A stretch of 56,011 nucleotides of DNA from a virus, in IMG/VR virus record IMGVR_UViG_3300010413_000038, positions 1-56,011 of that record. The stretch is one strand, 5' to 3'. Positions 22,423 through 30,403 of this stretch are shown in pieces. Made by a program: the position numbers and the translations under genes. Positions within the stretch are counted from its first letter, which is position 1. The number at the start of each line of letters is the position of its first letter. Below the pieces are notes generated by a model. The model ran no database searches, was not told the origin of the DNA, and was given only the letters and a program-made list of their open reading frames with translations.

Positions 22423-22812
22423 ATGAATAAAGAACAAATAGATGCAATAAATAAAGAATGCCCATATAACCAAGGGATATTTACAGAACCTTATGGAATA
22501 CCAGTAAAGATTAAAGAACCTGTTATTTATTGCCGTTACAAAACAGGTGGGTATATTGGAGGAAGCTGCTGGGATGATAGCGACCCTCGACAATATACAG
22601 AAGCAGTGCCTAAAGATAGGTTTAAGGTGCTTGATCTAATACTGCAATTCATATTCCCAGACATAAAATACTTACAATACAAAGAGATTGAGGAATTGAT
22701 ACATGATAATGAAGAAGCAGAATATGAATATTATGGGAATAGTACGAACTGGAAATGTGAGTATATAATACTCAGTGAATTAGAGGCACTTATTGCAGGG
22801 TGGAAAAAATAA
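22423..22812 (+). CDS. Conserved Bacteroidota phage protein, function unknown
   Basis: The protein has 129 residues. NKECPYNQGIFTEPYGIPV, YKTGGYIGGSCWDDSDP and YYGNSTNWKCEYIILSELE match a family I recall from many Bacteroidota phages and prophages. No function is known. There is no signal or membrane segment. Confidence 0.75.
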   Translation: MNKEQIDAINKECPYNQGIFTEPYGIPVKIKEPVIYCRYKTGGYIGGSCWDDSDPRQYTEAVPKDRFKVLDLILQFIFPDIKYLQYKEIEELIHDNEEAEYEYYGNSTNWKCEYIILSELEALIAGWKK

Positions 22813-22859
22813 AACTAGCATAAAATTTATTTGAAATACTTAACTTAATAATACGAGCT

Positions 22860-23183
22860 ATGGAAAACAGATTTAAAAAATATTTAATGTACGAAAAAGA
22901 AAACGGTAAAATAGTTAATGTAAATCCACAAGCATTTGAACTTGCTGATGAAGCTTTTTTGCTGTTTAAAAGTATGTATGATACTTTTTATGGTTCGATA
23001 GATGAAGATGAAAATTTAATATCAATTCATACAGGAGGATGGTCGTATAATGAAGAATTAATTAGAGAATTTGAAGAAACTGGATGGTGGTTTAAAAATC
23101 ATAAAATAATAGCAAAAGGCGGCAATTATTACTTTAATACTGATATTTATGCAGATAAGAAATGGGAAGTTATATCCAAGTGA
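22860..23183 (+). CDS. Conserved phage protein, function unknown
   Basis: The protein has 107 residues. The phrase LISIHTGGWSYNEELIREFE followed by WWFKNHKIIAKGGNYYFNTD is typical of a small phage family (T-G-G-W-S-x-N-E-x-L-I). No enzymatic motif is seen. Hairpin element G follows. Confidence 0.65.
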   Translation: MENRFKKYLMYEKENGKIVNVNPQAFELADEAFLLFKSMYDTFYGSIDEDENLISIHTGGWSYNEELIREFEETGWWFKNHKIIAKGGNYYFNTDIYADKKWEVISK

Positions 23184-23229
23184 GCGTAGGCAAATTTAGT
23201 TATGTGTACTTGCTTTTTAGCCTTACGAA

Positions 23230-23277
23230 TAACAAAGTAATAAAATACGTTTTAATGTATTTTTATTACATGTTATA
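23230..23277 (+). repeat. Dispersed hairpin element, copy G
   Basis: TAACAAAGTAAT precedes AAAATAC/GTATTTT around GTTTTAAT. The pairing extends to GTAATAAAATAC against GTATTTTTATTAC with one bulge, and ATAACA/TGTTAT flank it. This is the longest potential stem of the set. No ECF box or full palindrome follows, and the gene starts at 23310. Confidence 0.8.
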
Positions 23278-23309
23278 AATTATTAATAAACTAAATAAAA
23301 CATTAAATT

Positions 23310-23528
23310 ATGAATACTAAAATAACTGAAAATGAACCTCTAACTTTAGATTATTGTTATTATTGGAGGATAAAGAATATAAATGGAGCTTTAATTAGAG
23401 ATGGAATGAAAGGAGAAATACAGCATGTTAATAATGAATTTTTTTATTGTGAAAATAACATAGCTATAAAACAACTAAAAACTAAAAAAGATTTAAATGA
23501 TATCATTATTCCAATTGCTAATTTATAA
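23310..23528 (+). CDS. Phage protein of unknown function (72 aa)
   Basis: The 72-residue, beta-rich product (MNTKITENEPLTLDYCYYWR) has no recognised family. It is the last small gene before the packaging region and is followed by a host-type promoter. Confidence 0.6.
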   Translation: MNTKITENEPLTLDYCYYWRIKNINGALIRDGMKGEIQHVNNEFFYCENNIAIKQLKTKKDLNDIIIPIANL

Positions 23529-23565
23529 ATTTTAAAAAGAAATAGTAATTAAATATAAAATATAT

Positions 23566-23573
23566 TAACTTTG
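23566..23573 (+). promoter_or_regulatory. Host-type promoter, -7 box TAACTTTG
   Basis: It matches TAnnTTTG. The transcript would start near 23581 and run into the terminator-like structure ending at 23639. Confidence 0.5.
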
Positions 23574-23578
23574 AAATT

Positions 23579-23639
23579 CGACTGTCAAAGTATATACTTT
23601 GTACAATATACAGAGCAGGCTATTTTAGTCGGTTTTTTT
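23579..23639 (+). terminator. Leader with palindrome and terminator
   Basis: CGACT (23579-23583) can pair with AGTCG (23627-23631), followed by T7. In the loop lies the perfect palindrome CAAAGTATATACTTTG. With the promoter at 23566 this makes a short terminated RNA or attenuator. The long loop lowers confidence. Confidence 0.4.
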
Positions 23640-23656
23640 ATATCATAAATTTTAAC

Positions 23657-23664
23657 TATCTTTG
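23657..23664 (+). promoter_or_regulatory. Host-type promoter of the packaging genes, TATCTTTG
   Basis: This full TAnnTTTG match lies 23 bases before the ATG at 23687, right after the leader terminator. It probably drives the packaging genes. Confidence 0.65.
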
Positions 23665-23686
23665 TAATAGATTAATATAAACAACA

Positions 23687-23851
23687 ATGCCAGTAAAAAC
23701 AGGAAAAGATAATAAAGGTTGTTTTGCTCAATGGGGAAATTCAGGTAAAAAATATTACTTTGAATGTAACAATCCAGTTGAACGCGCAAAAGCAAGAACG
23801 AAAGCAGAGAAACAGAGTAAAGCTATAAGAGCTTCAGGATACAAAGGATAA
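23687..23851 (+). CDS. Conserved small basic phage protein
   Basis: This 54-residue protein (MPVKTGKDNKGCFAQWGNSG, then KKYYFECNNPVERAKARTKA) belongs to a small family often found just before terminase genes in Bacteroidota phages. The basic C-terminal helix could bind DNA. The precise role is unknown. Confidence 0.7.
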   Translation: MPVKTGKDNKGCFAQWGNSGKKYYFECNNPVERAKARTKAEKQSKAIRASGYKG

Positions 23852-23856
23852 AATTA

Positions 23857-24051
23857 ATGAACGAACAAAATACATATAGAGATAACTTTAAAAAATGCTG
23901 GATAGAAAATAATATAAGTATAGTTCGTTTAGAAGAACCAGAGAAAGTAGAATCAATGCATGATGGAATTATTGAAATAAATTCAAAATTAGAATGTAAA
24001 TTCAATGGACTTTATTGCAGTAGTAAAAATTGTATTTTAGTTAACAATTAA
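23857..24051 (+). CDS. Phage protein of unknown function (64 aa)
   Basis: This 64-residue protein lies between the basic protein gene and the small terminase gene, five bases after the former. A cysteine pair near the end (LYCSSKNC) is the only feature. The function is unknown. Confidence 0.5.
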   Translation: MNEQNTYRDNFKKCWIENNISIVRLEEPEKVESMHDGIIEINSKLECKFNGLYCSSKNCILVNN

Positions 24052-24065
24052 AACATTCATAAGTT

Positions 24066-24659
24066 ATGGATGAATTAAAAAAATATACTTTAAAAGAATT
24101 AAAAGAAAAACTAACAGTTAAAGAAAAAAAATTTTGTCATCAATATATTATTGACTGGAATGGAGCGAGGGCTGCAAGAGAAGCAGGTTATAGTGAAAAA
24201 ACAGCAAGAGAAATAGCACATTATAACTTATCAAAACTTCACATACAGCAATATATAGATTATATTAAGGATGATTTTGAAAAAGAATCAGGTATAAGTA
24301 AATTAAGACAACTAAACGAACTAATTAAAATAGCTTATTCAAGTGTTTCTAATTTACATGAAACATGGATTGAGTTAAAAGAATTCGAATCTTTAACAGA
24401 AGAGCAAAAATCATGTATTGAATCAATTGAAACAAAAACAGAGAAAAGATTAGAATATAATATTGAATCTAAAGAAAGAGATAAGGAAATTGAAATAAAA
24501 TATGTAAAATTAAAACTACATTCAAAAATACAAGCAATAGATCAAATTAATAAGATGATGGGATATAATGCGCCTAATGTATTAGAATTAACAGATAAAC
24601 GAAAAGATATATCTGAATTATTCCCAACTGATGATGAATTAAATGAAACGGAAGATTAA
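24066..24659 (+). CDS. terS: Terminase small subunit
   Basis: The protein has 197 residues. LTVKEKKFCHQYIIDWNGAR followed by AAREAGYSEKTAREIAHYNL is the DNA-binding helix-turn-helix of the Terminase_2 family, which recognises packaging sites and loads the large subunit. The rest is helical. The gene overlaps the large terminase gene start by 17 bases. Confidence 0.9.
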   Translation: MDELKKYTLKELKEKLTVKEKKFCHQYIIDWNGARAAREAGYSEKTAREIAHYNLSKLHIQQYIDYIKDDFEKESGISKLRQLNELIKIAYSSVSNLHETWIELKEFESLTEEQKSCIESIETKTEKRLEYNIESKERDKEIEIKYVKLKLHSKIQAIDQINKMMGYNAPNVLELTDKRKDISELFPTDDELNETED

Positions 24660-25059
24660 TCCAAATCTGAAATATCTTTATTCATGCCTGAAAAATCAAA
24701 AGTATGATGAAAATGAAGAATTAATATCAGGTAAAAGAGGAGTTATTTTAGAAGGTTCTAGTCGATGCTTTAGTGAGAATCAAAAAATATTAACTGATAA
24801 AGGAGTTAAAAGAATATATGATATAACCACTCAGGATAATGTAATAACATATAATGAAAATAAACGAGTAAATGAAATAAAGCGAGTTATAGCTAAATTA
24901 GTATTTAAAAATTCAAAAAAATGTTATAGGATAAAATTAAAAAATAATGAATTTATAGAAGTCACTGATGATCATGAATTTTATTATAATGGTAAATGGG
25001 TAAGTATTTCTAATATAATATATATTTGGAATGAAAGGAATAAAAAAAGAGAAAAATAA
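24643..25059 (+). CDS. terL: Terminase large subunit N-part fused to N-intein
   Basis: This 138-residue product has a 41-residue N-extein ending VILEGSSR, the first half of the Walker A loop, followed by an N-intein of 97 residues. The intein begins with Cys42 (CFSENQKILTDKGVKRIYDI, block A) and has the block B V-T-D-D-H motif around FIEVTDDHEFYYNGKWV. The frame then stops. The length is that of a classical split-intein N-half. The matching C-intein and C-extein are at 25684. Trans-splicing would restore GSSR-SGKT. Confidence 0.85.
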   Translation: MKRKINPNLKYLYSCLKNQKYDENEELISGKRGVILEGSSRCFSENQKILTDKGVKRIYDITTQDNVITYNENKRVNEIKRVIAKLVFKNSKKCYRIKLKNNEFIEVTDDHEFYYNGKWVSISNIIYIWNERNKKREK

Positions 25060-25815
25060 ATTTATTGCTCGTATATCAATAAATGGTAAAAGAATTCAAA
25101 ATAGTTTTGATGATATAGAATCAGCTAATAGTTGGTTGTGTTCAATACGGTTAAATAATAAATTAAAATCATTGCCTAATGAGGTATGGAAAATTATTCC
25201 TAATTTTAATAGATATATGGCATCTAATTTAGGTCGTATAAAATCATTAAATTATAAAAATTCTGGAATTGAAAAATTAATTAATCCATCTAAATCAACA
25301 GATGGATATTTAAAGACAATGTTAAAGAATAACGATAATAAATATTGTTCATGGGAGGTTCATAAATTTGTAATGAGATCATTTTATGGTAATTATAATG
25401 GATTAGAGGTTAATCATAAAGATGGTAATAAATTAAATAATCAGTTAACTAATTTAGAAATATGTACTAAATCTGAAAATGCTATACATGCGATAAATAA
25501 TGGATTATGGGAAATAAAAGTTGGAGAAAAAAATGGTATGGCTAAATTAACAAAAGAACAAGTAATTCAAGCTAGAGAAGCTAAAAAAAATAATGGTCGA
25601 TTTTGGGGAAGAAAAGAAATTGCAAAAAGTTTTAATATATCTGAAAAACATTTACAAAAAATAGTTAATAATCCAGATAAATTATGGTACAATGCTTAGA
25701 TATAAATCAAATAGAAAGTATAGAAGAAATTGAATTAGATTATGTTTATGATATAACCATAAAGGATAATCATAATTATTATATTAATGAATTAAATCCT
25801 ATATTAGTACATAAC
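24766..25815 (+). mobile_element. Split intein with embedded free-standing endonuclease gene
   Basis: The element starts at Cys42 of the terminase N-part and ends at the Asn before Ser45 of the C-part. It includes the N-intein, an HNH endonuclease gene in a different reading frame, and the C-intein. Frame 1 is closed by TAA at 25057 and again at 25678, so one uninterrupted protein cannot be made without two frameshifts. The layout matches the known fractured-gene arrangement of split inteins flanking an endonuclease gene. Confidence 0.85.
25031..25699 (+). CDS. NUMOD4/HNH homing endonuclease inside the split intein
   Basis: The protein has 222 residues. Domains in order are a KNKFIARISINGKRI DNA-binding segment (AP2-like), NUMOD4 (EVWKIIPNFNRYMASNLGRI), the HNH core (LEVNHKDGNKLNNQLTNLEI) and a C-terminal helix-turn-helix (FWGRKEIAKSFNISEKHLQK). 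It should cut intein-less terminase genes and spread the element. The start overlaps the N-intein by 29 bases and the stop overlaps the C-intein by 16, both out of frame, so it is probably translated as its own protein. Confidence 0.88.
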   Translation: MKGIKKEKNKFIARISINGKRIQNSFDDIESANSWLCSIRLNNKLKSLPNEVWKIIPNFNRYMASNLGRIKSLNYKNSGIEKLINPSKSTDGYLKTMLKNNDNKYCSWEVHKFVMRSFYGNYNGLEVNHKDGNKLNNQLTNLEICTKSENAIHAINNGLWEIKVGEKNGMAKLTKEQVIQAREAKKNNGRFWGRKEIAKSFNISEKHLQKIVNNPDKLWYNA

Positions 25816-27027
25816 TCAGGTAAAACATGGAGCTCAGTAGATTTAATAATATTAATATGTACAAGAATAGAAACCAATTGCGTTATAAACATAATAAAAG
25901 AAACCTACCAAAGCTTTAAAACAACATTATATAATGATTTTAATGAAAGGCTTCCTATGTTTGGTATTCCTTCACCGTTTGAACATGCAAAAGAATTGCA
26001 TAGCTTTAAAATATTCGGTAATAAAATAAATCTTATTGGAGCTGATAAAATAAGCAAGTTCGAGGGTATGGGATGCGATTATCTATATATTAACGAGATG
26101 TTGCCTATTGATAAAAAAGTGTTTGACCATGCAGAAATGAGATGTAAAAAGTTTTGGTGGGCTGATTATAACCCAAGTGTTACTGAACATTATATATTCA
26201 ATAATATTATTCCTAGAAAAGACGTAGGATTTATTCGTACAACATTTAATCATAATCCTTTTATATCAATACAAGAAAAAAAGAAGATACTTAGTTATGA
26301 GCCTTGGGAATCAGGAAGTTATATTGTAACAGAAGATTCAATATATTATAATGATAAGTTAGTAGATGAAAAAAACTATCCACCTCCACATAAAGAAAAT
26401 ATAGAAAATGGAACAGCCGATGAGTTTATGTGGAAAGTTTATGGATTAGGATTACGAGGAGCAATGAGAGGAGTTATATTTAATAATGTAACTTGGATAG
26501 ATGAATTTCCTGATATACATTTTGATTATGGATTAGACTTTGGATTTATAGCAGATCCAACAGTTATTACAAAATGTGCTGAAGATTATAATAATATATG
26601 GATTGAATATTTATCTTACGCTCCTATGGAAACACCGGATCAAATTTTTGAATATGGGAAATCAATAGGAATGAATTATAGATTACCAATAACAGCAGAT
26701 TCAAGTGATAAATATACAGGAGAAAATAAGGGAACTGTTGAGATGGTTAAGAGTTTACGAAAAATGGGATGGAATATAACTAAAGTAAGCAAAACGAAAA
26801 ATGTTATGTATTGGATAACATCTATGAAACAAAAAAAGATTCATATAGTAAAAAATGAATTCTATAAAGAAGCTAAAAGAGAACAGGAAAATTATAAATT
26901 AAGAGAAATTAATGGAATATCAATTAATCAGCCAATAGATGACTTTAATCATGGTTGGGATTCAGCGAGATATAGACATATGGCATTTAATTCTAAACGA
27001 CAAGGTATTATATTAAATAATGATTAA
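25684..27027 (+). CDS. terL: C-intein fused to terminase large subunit C-part
   Basis: This 447-residue product starts with a 44-residue C-intein: YVYDITIKDNHNYYINELNP (block F) and a final LVHN. Splicing to Ser45 would rejoin SGKTWSS to GSSR from the N-part. The terminase follows: Walker B-like CDYLYINEM, then the nuclease acidic residues in FDYGLDFGFIADPT and DDFNHGWDSARY. It packages DNA into procapsids. The separate ATG at 25684 lies six bases after a frame-1 stop, which favours independent translation. Confidence 0.88.
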   Translation: MVQCLDINQIESIEEIELDYVYDITIKDNHNYYINELNPILVHNSGKTWSSVDLIILICTRIETNCVINIIKETYQSFKTTLYNDFNERLPMFGIPSPFEHAKELHSFKIFGNKINLIGADKISKFEGMGCDYLYINEMLPIDKKVFDHAEMRCKKFWWADYNPSVTEHYIFNNIIPRKDVGFIRTTFNHNPFISIQEKKKILSYEPWESGSYIVTEDSIYYNDKLVDEKNYPPPHKENIENGTADEFMWKVYGLGLRGAMRGVIFNNVTWIDEFPDIHFDYGLDFGFIADPTVITKCAEDYNNIWIEYLSYAPMETPDQIFEYGKSIGMNYRLPITADSSDKYTGENKGTVEMVKSLRKMGWNITKVSKTKNVMYWITSMKQKKIHIVKNEFYKEAKREQENYKLREINGISINQPIDDFNHGWDSARYRHMAFNSKRQGIILNND

Positions 27028-27301
27028 CATGGAACGAATATTTATTGAAACATTATCAATTTTTCAAGATTCAGATGATGAAAACTTATCCAAAAAATAT
27101 TGGGCTGAATATGTATTTTCGTTAGATAATATTATAGGATATAATAAATCTACTAATGGATATACAACAATAGATTTGAAAAATGATGGTAGATATGAAA
27201 TAGCAATAAAATATGAAGAATTTAAAAAAATAATGAATAATTATTATAAACATGAAATTATAATAGACGCCAAAGCTAATTATGAATTTAAAGAGCAATG
27301 A
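27020..27301 (+). CDS. Phage protein of unknown function (93 aa)
   Basis: This 93-residue acidic protein overlaps the terminase stop by eight bases and the HTH gene start by four. No family is recognised. It lies between packaging and portal genes, so a packaging accessory role is possible. Confidence 0.6.
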   Translation: MINMERIFIETLSIFQDSDDENLSKKYWAEYVFSLDNIIGYNKSTNGYTTIDLKNDGRYEIAIKYEEFKKIMNNYYKHEIIIDAKANYEFKEQ

Positions 27302-27474
27302 TAGTAATAATAGATAAATTACTCGATAAATCATATCATACTAAATTTAAAACAAAAGCATCTAAAATAATAGGTATGAGTAGAGATACTATGTTGAGAT
27401 GGGAGAAGATGGGGAAATTTAAAGGAACGTATAAAAATAGATTTAAAATATATTTAGATTCTGAAAATATCTAA
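27298..27474 (+). CDS. Small MerR-like helix-turn-helix protein
   Basis: This 58-residue protein has KTKASKIIGMSRDTMLRWEK (about 20-39), a MerR/excisionase-style helix-turn-helix. It overlaps the previous gene (ATGATAG). It could regulate the structural operon whose promoter is 80 bases downstream. Confidence 0.55.
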   Translation: MIVIIDKLLDKSYHTKFKTKASKIIGMSRDTMLRWEKMGKFKGTYKNRFKIYLDSENI

Positions 27475-27552
27475 ATACGGCAAAAATAACGATAAAATGC
27501 CGAATACAGATATCCATTAATTAACATAATAATACTTAACATAATAATTTAG

Positions 27553-27560
27553 TACATTTG
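27553..27560 (+). promoter_or_regulatory. Host-type promoter of the structural operon, TACATTTG
   Basis: This full TAnnTTTG match is preceded by a repeated TTAACATAATAAT/CTTAACATAATAAT pair. The portal gene start (TTG 27575 or GTG 27581) follows after 15-21 bases, so the leader is very short. The next terminator is at 50415, which implies a long late operon. Confidence 0.65.
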
Positions 27561-27574
27561 TAGATATAAAACAT

Positions 27575-29227
27575 TTGCAAGTGTTAACAAAAGAATTTGT
27601 AAAAAGTGTAATAGAATCAGATTTAGACCCTCGCATTAAGCAAGCAAGGGAAATGAATAAACGTCTTTTGTTGCATGTAGAAGGAGTCGGACTTCAAGAA
27701 TATTTATCAAGAATAGTTAATTACGAGAATGACTTACAGTTTGATGCAAGAAAAAAACATGCAATTTCTAATAAATTTGTTACAGAAGAATTATTAAGGC
27801 CAATTGACAATATATTTACAGCTAAAGGTGGAGGTAAATATTATATATTTTCAACTAATCAAGAAAATAATGATAAAGAATTTAGATTATCATTATCTAA
27901 TGTTAAAAATGGACAATCATTATCTGAATATATAGAATCTGAATGGTCTAATAAATTAATAACGGATCCAAATGGATTAATATTCTGTGAGATTGAAAAT
28001 TATGATGAATTACATGATTATAATGAACCTAAAATATATCCTTGTTATAAATCAATTCAAAAAATACGCAATTATAAGCAAAATGGAATAATGATTGAGT
28101 GGGTTATATTTGAACCTCATAAAATAGACATAGATGAAGAAAATGAGAAAAAACAGATTGAGTATTTTTGGGCTGTTGATGAATATTATTATTATGAATA
28201 TAAAATAGAAAATGGAGAAATTAATGAAATATCAAAAATTGAAAATATATTTGAATTCGTTCCAGCTGTTTTATGTTCAAATATAAATGATCCTATTACA
28301 GGATTGAAACGATCTCCTATTGATGCACAAATTGAATTATTAGATAGATATGTATTATCGAATTCGGTACTTACTATTGCTGAGTTTCAGCATAATTTCC
28401 CTCGTGAATGGGAATATGTAGGTGATTGTAATGTTTGTGGTGGTTCAGGCGTTTTAATGAATGGAGATAAATGTGACATATGTGGTGGTACTGGATTACG
28501 AACTAAAAATGATGTCACAGATAAAACATTATTACAAATACCGAAAGAAGGGGAAATAAAAATTGATCCTCCATCAGGTTATACATATCTTCCTACTGAA
28601 CCGTGGGAACTTATGGTTAAATCTATAGATCGTTATTTTGATATAATTATAAATTCTCACTGGGGAGCAACAAAAGAAAAAAAAGATAATGAAACGGCAA
28701 CCGGTAGATGGATAGATGTTCAGCCAGTAAATAATAGATTATCTAAATATTCAAAAAGTGCTCAATTAGTTCATAATAAATTAGCTTATATCTTTGGAAA
28801 ATTTTATTTCCCGGAAACGTTCGTGAAATCAGATATAACTTATGGACAAAGATATCTAATTGAAACACCGGATCAGATTTGGGAAAAATATATAAAAGCT
28901 AAAGAAAAAAATGCGCCTGTATCAACATTAGATTTATTGTTAACTCAATATATAGAATCAGAATTTAAAGACAATGAGGTGATGTTTAACTATGAAATAA
29001 GAAAAATTAAACTTGAACCTTTTATTCATTGGGATATTGAAATAGTAAGATCATCAATAAATATATCTAATGAAGATAAAGCTAAAAAAGAATATTTTAA
29101 TGAATGGATAAATACACTTGAAATAAAAGATATTATAACATCAAAAATGGATGATTTAAGAAATATGTTAACAGAATATTCACTTAATAAATTAAAAAAC
29201 AATGATCAAAGCAAAAACTTACAGTAA
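27575..29227 (+). CDS. Portal protein with DnaJ-type zinc motifs
   Basis: The protein has 550 residues. Its position between terminase and scaffold, its size and the phrases PREWEYVGDC, SKSAQLVHNKL and WIDVQPVNNRL support a portal that forms the packaging and ejection ring. It contains CNVCGGSG and CDICGGTG (about 289-296 and 304-311), repeats like those in the DnaJ zinc finger, an unusual insertion for a portal. The start is TTG 27575 or GTG 27581. Confidence 0.7.
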   Translation: MQVLTKEFVKSVIESDLDPRIKQAREMNKRLLLHVEGVGLQEYLSRIVNYENDLQFDARKKHAISNKFVTEELLRPIDNIFTAKGGGKYYIFSTNQENNDKEFRLSLSNVKNGQSLSEYIESEWSNKLITDPNGLIFCEIENYDELHDYNEPKIYPCYKSIQKIRNYKQNGIMIEWVIFEPHKIDIDEENEKKQIEYFWAVDEYYYYEYKIENGEINEISKIENIFEFVPAVLCSNINDPITGLKRSPIDAQIELLDRYVLSNSVLTIAEFQHNFPREWEYVGDCNVCGGSGVLMNGDKCDICGGTGLRTKNDVTDKTLLQIPKEGEIKIDPPSGYTYLPTEPWELMVKSIDRYFDIIINSHWGATKEKKDNETATGRWIDVQPVNNRLSKYSKSAQLVHNKLAYIFGKFYFPETFVKSDITYGQRYLIETPDQIWEKYIKAKEKNAPVSTLDLLLTQYIESEFKDNEVMFNYEIRKIKLEPFIHWDIEIVRSSINISNEDKAKKEYFNEWINTLEIKDIITSKMDDLRNMLTEYSLNKLKNNDQSKNLQ

Positions 29228-29486
29228 GTATGTCGTAAAAAGGAAGCCAGGATCTAAAGAAGTAATGTTAAAACCTGATGGTAGTCCTGAATTAGGTGAT
29301 TTAATAAAGAATAACATACGAATAACAGAAAGTAAAGCTGAAATTCTTAATTCTGGATGGGATAATAAAGAGCTTTATGTTACATTTTATTATGTAGAGC
29401 AGAAAGTAGAAAAACAAGAAGTTAAACAAGAGGAAAAACAGGAAGATAAAAAACCTGGTAGACCTTCAATAAAAAAAGAGGATTAA
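29202..29486 (+). CDS. Head-region protein with charged tail
   Basis: The 94-residue product has a beta-rich first half and a KQE-repeat tail (KVEKQEVKQEEKQEDKKPGR). It overlaps the portal gene by 26 bases. It may be a small capsid-associated protein. The function is unknown. Confidence 0.6.
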   Translation: MIKAKTYSKYVVKRKPGSKEVMLKPDGSPELGDLIKNNIRITESKAEILNSGWDNKELYVTFYYVEQKVEKQEVKQEEKQEDKKPGRPSIKKED

Positions 29487-29490
29487 AAAA

Positions 29491-30324
29491 ATGATTAGTC
29501 AAGTAGATTTACAAACAATATCGACAGTGTTCGGAAAGACATCTGACGAAATAAGCAGTGCTATTTCTCAGGAAGGAGAAGTATTGCTTGGCTTAAAATT
29601 ACCTGGAAAGATTTATACACAAGATGAAATCGAAGGATTAAAAACAGCTATTAGGGGAGCAGGTGTAGAAATAGGATTGAAACAGATAAGTAAACAATTT
29701 GGTATTGATTTAAATGGAGAAGATAAAACACCTGAATTTGTAGCTAATAAAATTAAATCAATAGTTTCAAATGAATTCGAGGAAAAATATAAAAATCAAA
29801 CTCCTGATGAAAAACTTATTGAACTTCAAAAAAAGATTGAAGAACAACAAAAAAGTTATGATAAGCTAAAAGGAACATATGATTCAACTATTACGCAAGT
29901 TGATGAATGGAAAAACAAATATTCTGAACTTGAAAATAATTATGAGAGTAAAGAAATTAACAATAAAATATTGAGTTATTTACCAGAAAAGCTTAAAATA
30001 GAAAAGGAAGATGCATTAAATCTGATAAGATTAGGAATTCAGGTTGAAAAAACTGATAATGGTATTATTTATAAAAAAAATGGTCAAATTATTACTGATG
30101 CAGTTGGAAAACCAGAAACACTTGAAAATGTAGTTAAATCATTTGTTGAAGAAAAAAAATGGATTAGAGGATCTGGAATGAATGGTAAAGACACAGAAAT
30201 AGGGATTAATGGATTGCCTAAAGGACTAACTGAATCAGATGCTTATAAATGGCTTGAAGATAGAAATATAGAGCCCATGAGTGAGGAAGGTACAGAGAAA
30301 TTTTTACAACTTACTAGTAAATAA
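29491..30324 (+). CDS. Probable scaffolding protein
   Basis: The protein has 277 residues. A long coiled-coil region around 110-160 (EKLIELQKKIEEQQKSYDKL), low complexity and its place between portal and major capsid genes are typical of phage scaffolds, which guide procapsid assembly and leave before packaging. Sequence similarity alone does not prove it. Confidence 0.65.
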   Translation: MISQVDLQTISTVFGKTSDEISSAISQEGEVLLGLKLPGKIYTQDEIEGLKTAIRGAGVEIGLKQISKQFGIDLNGEDKTPEFVANKIKSIVSNEFEEKYKNQTPDEKLIELQKKIEEQQKSYDKLKGTYDSTITQVDEWKNKYSELENNYESKEINNKILSYLPEKLKIEKEDALNLIRLGIQVEKTDNGIIYKKNGQIITDAVGKPETLENVVKSFVEEKKWIRGSGMNGKDTEIGINGLPKGLTESDAYKWLEDRNIEPMSEEGTEKFLQLTSK

Positions 30325-30403
30325 ATAATTACAGTGTAATTTTCATAATATAAATGGCAGTGCCAGGACAAAAAAAAATAATTATTAATTAAAATTTATT
30401 AAA

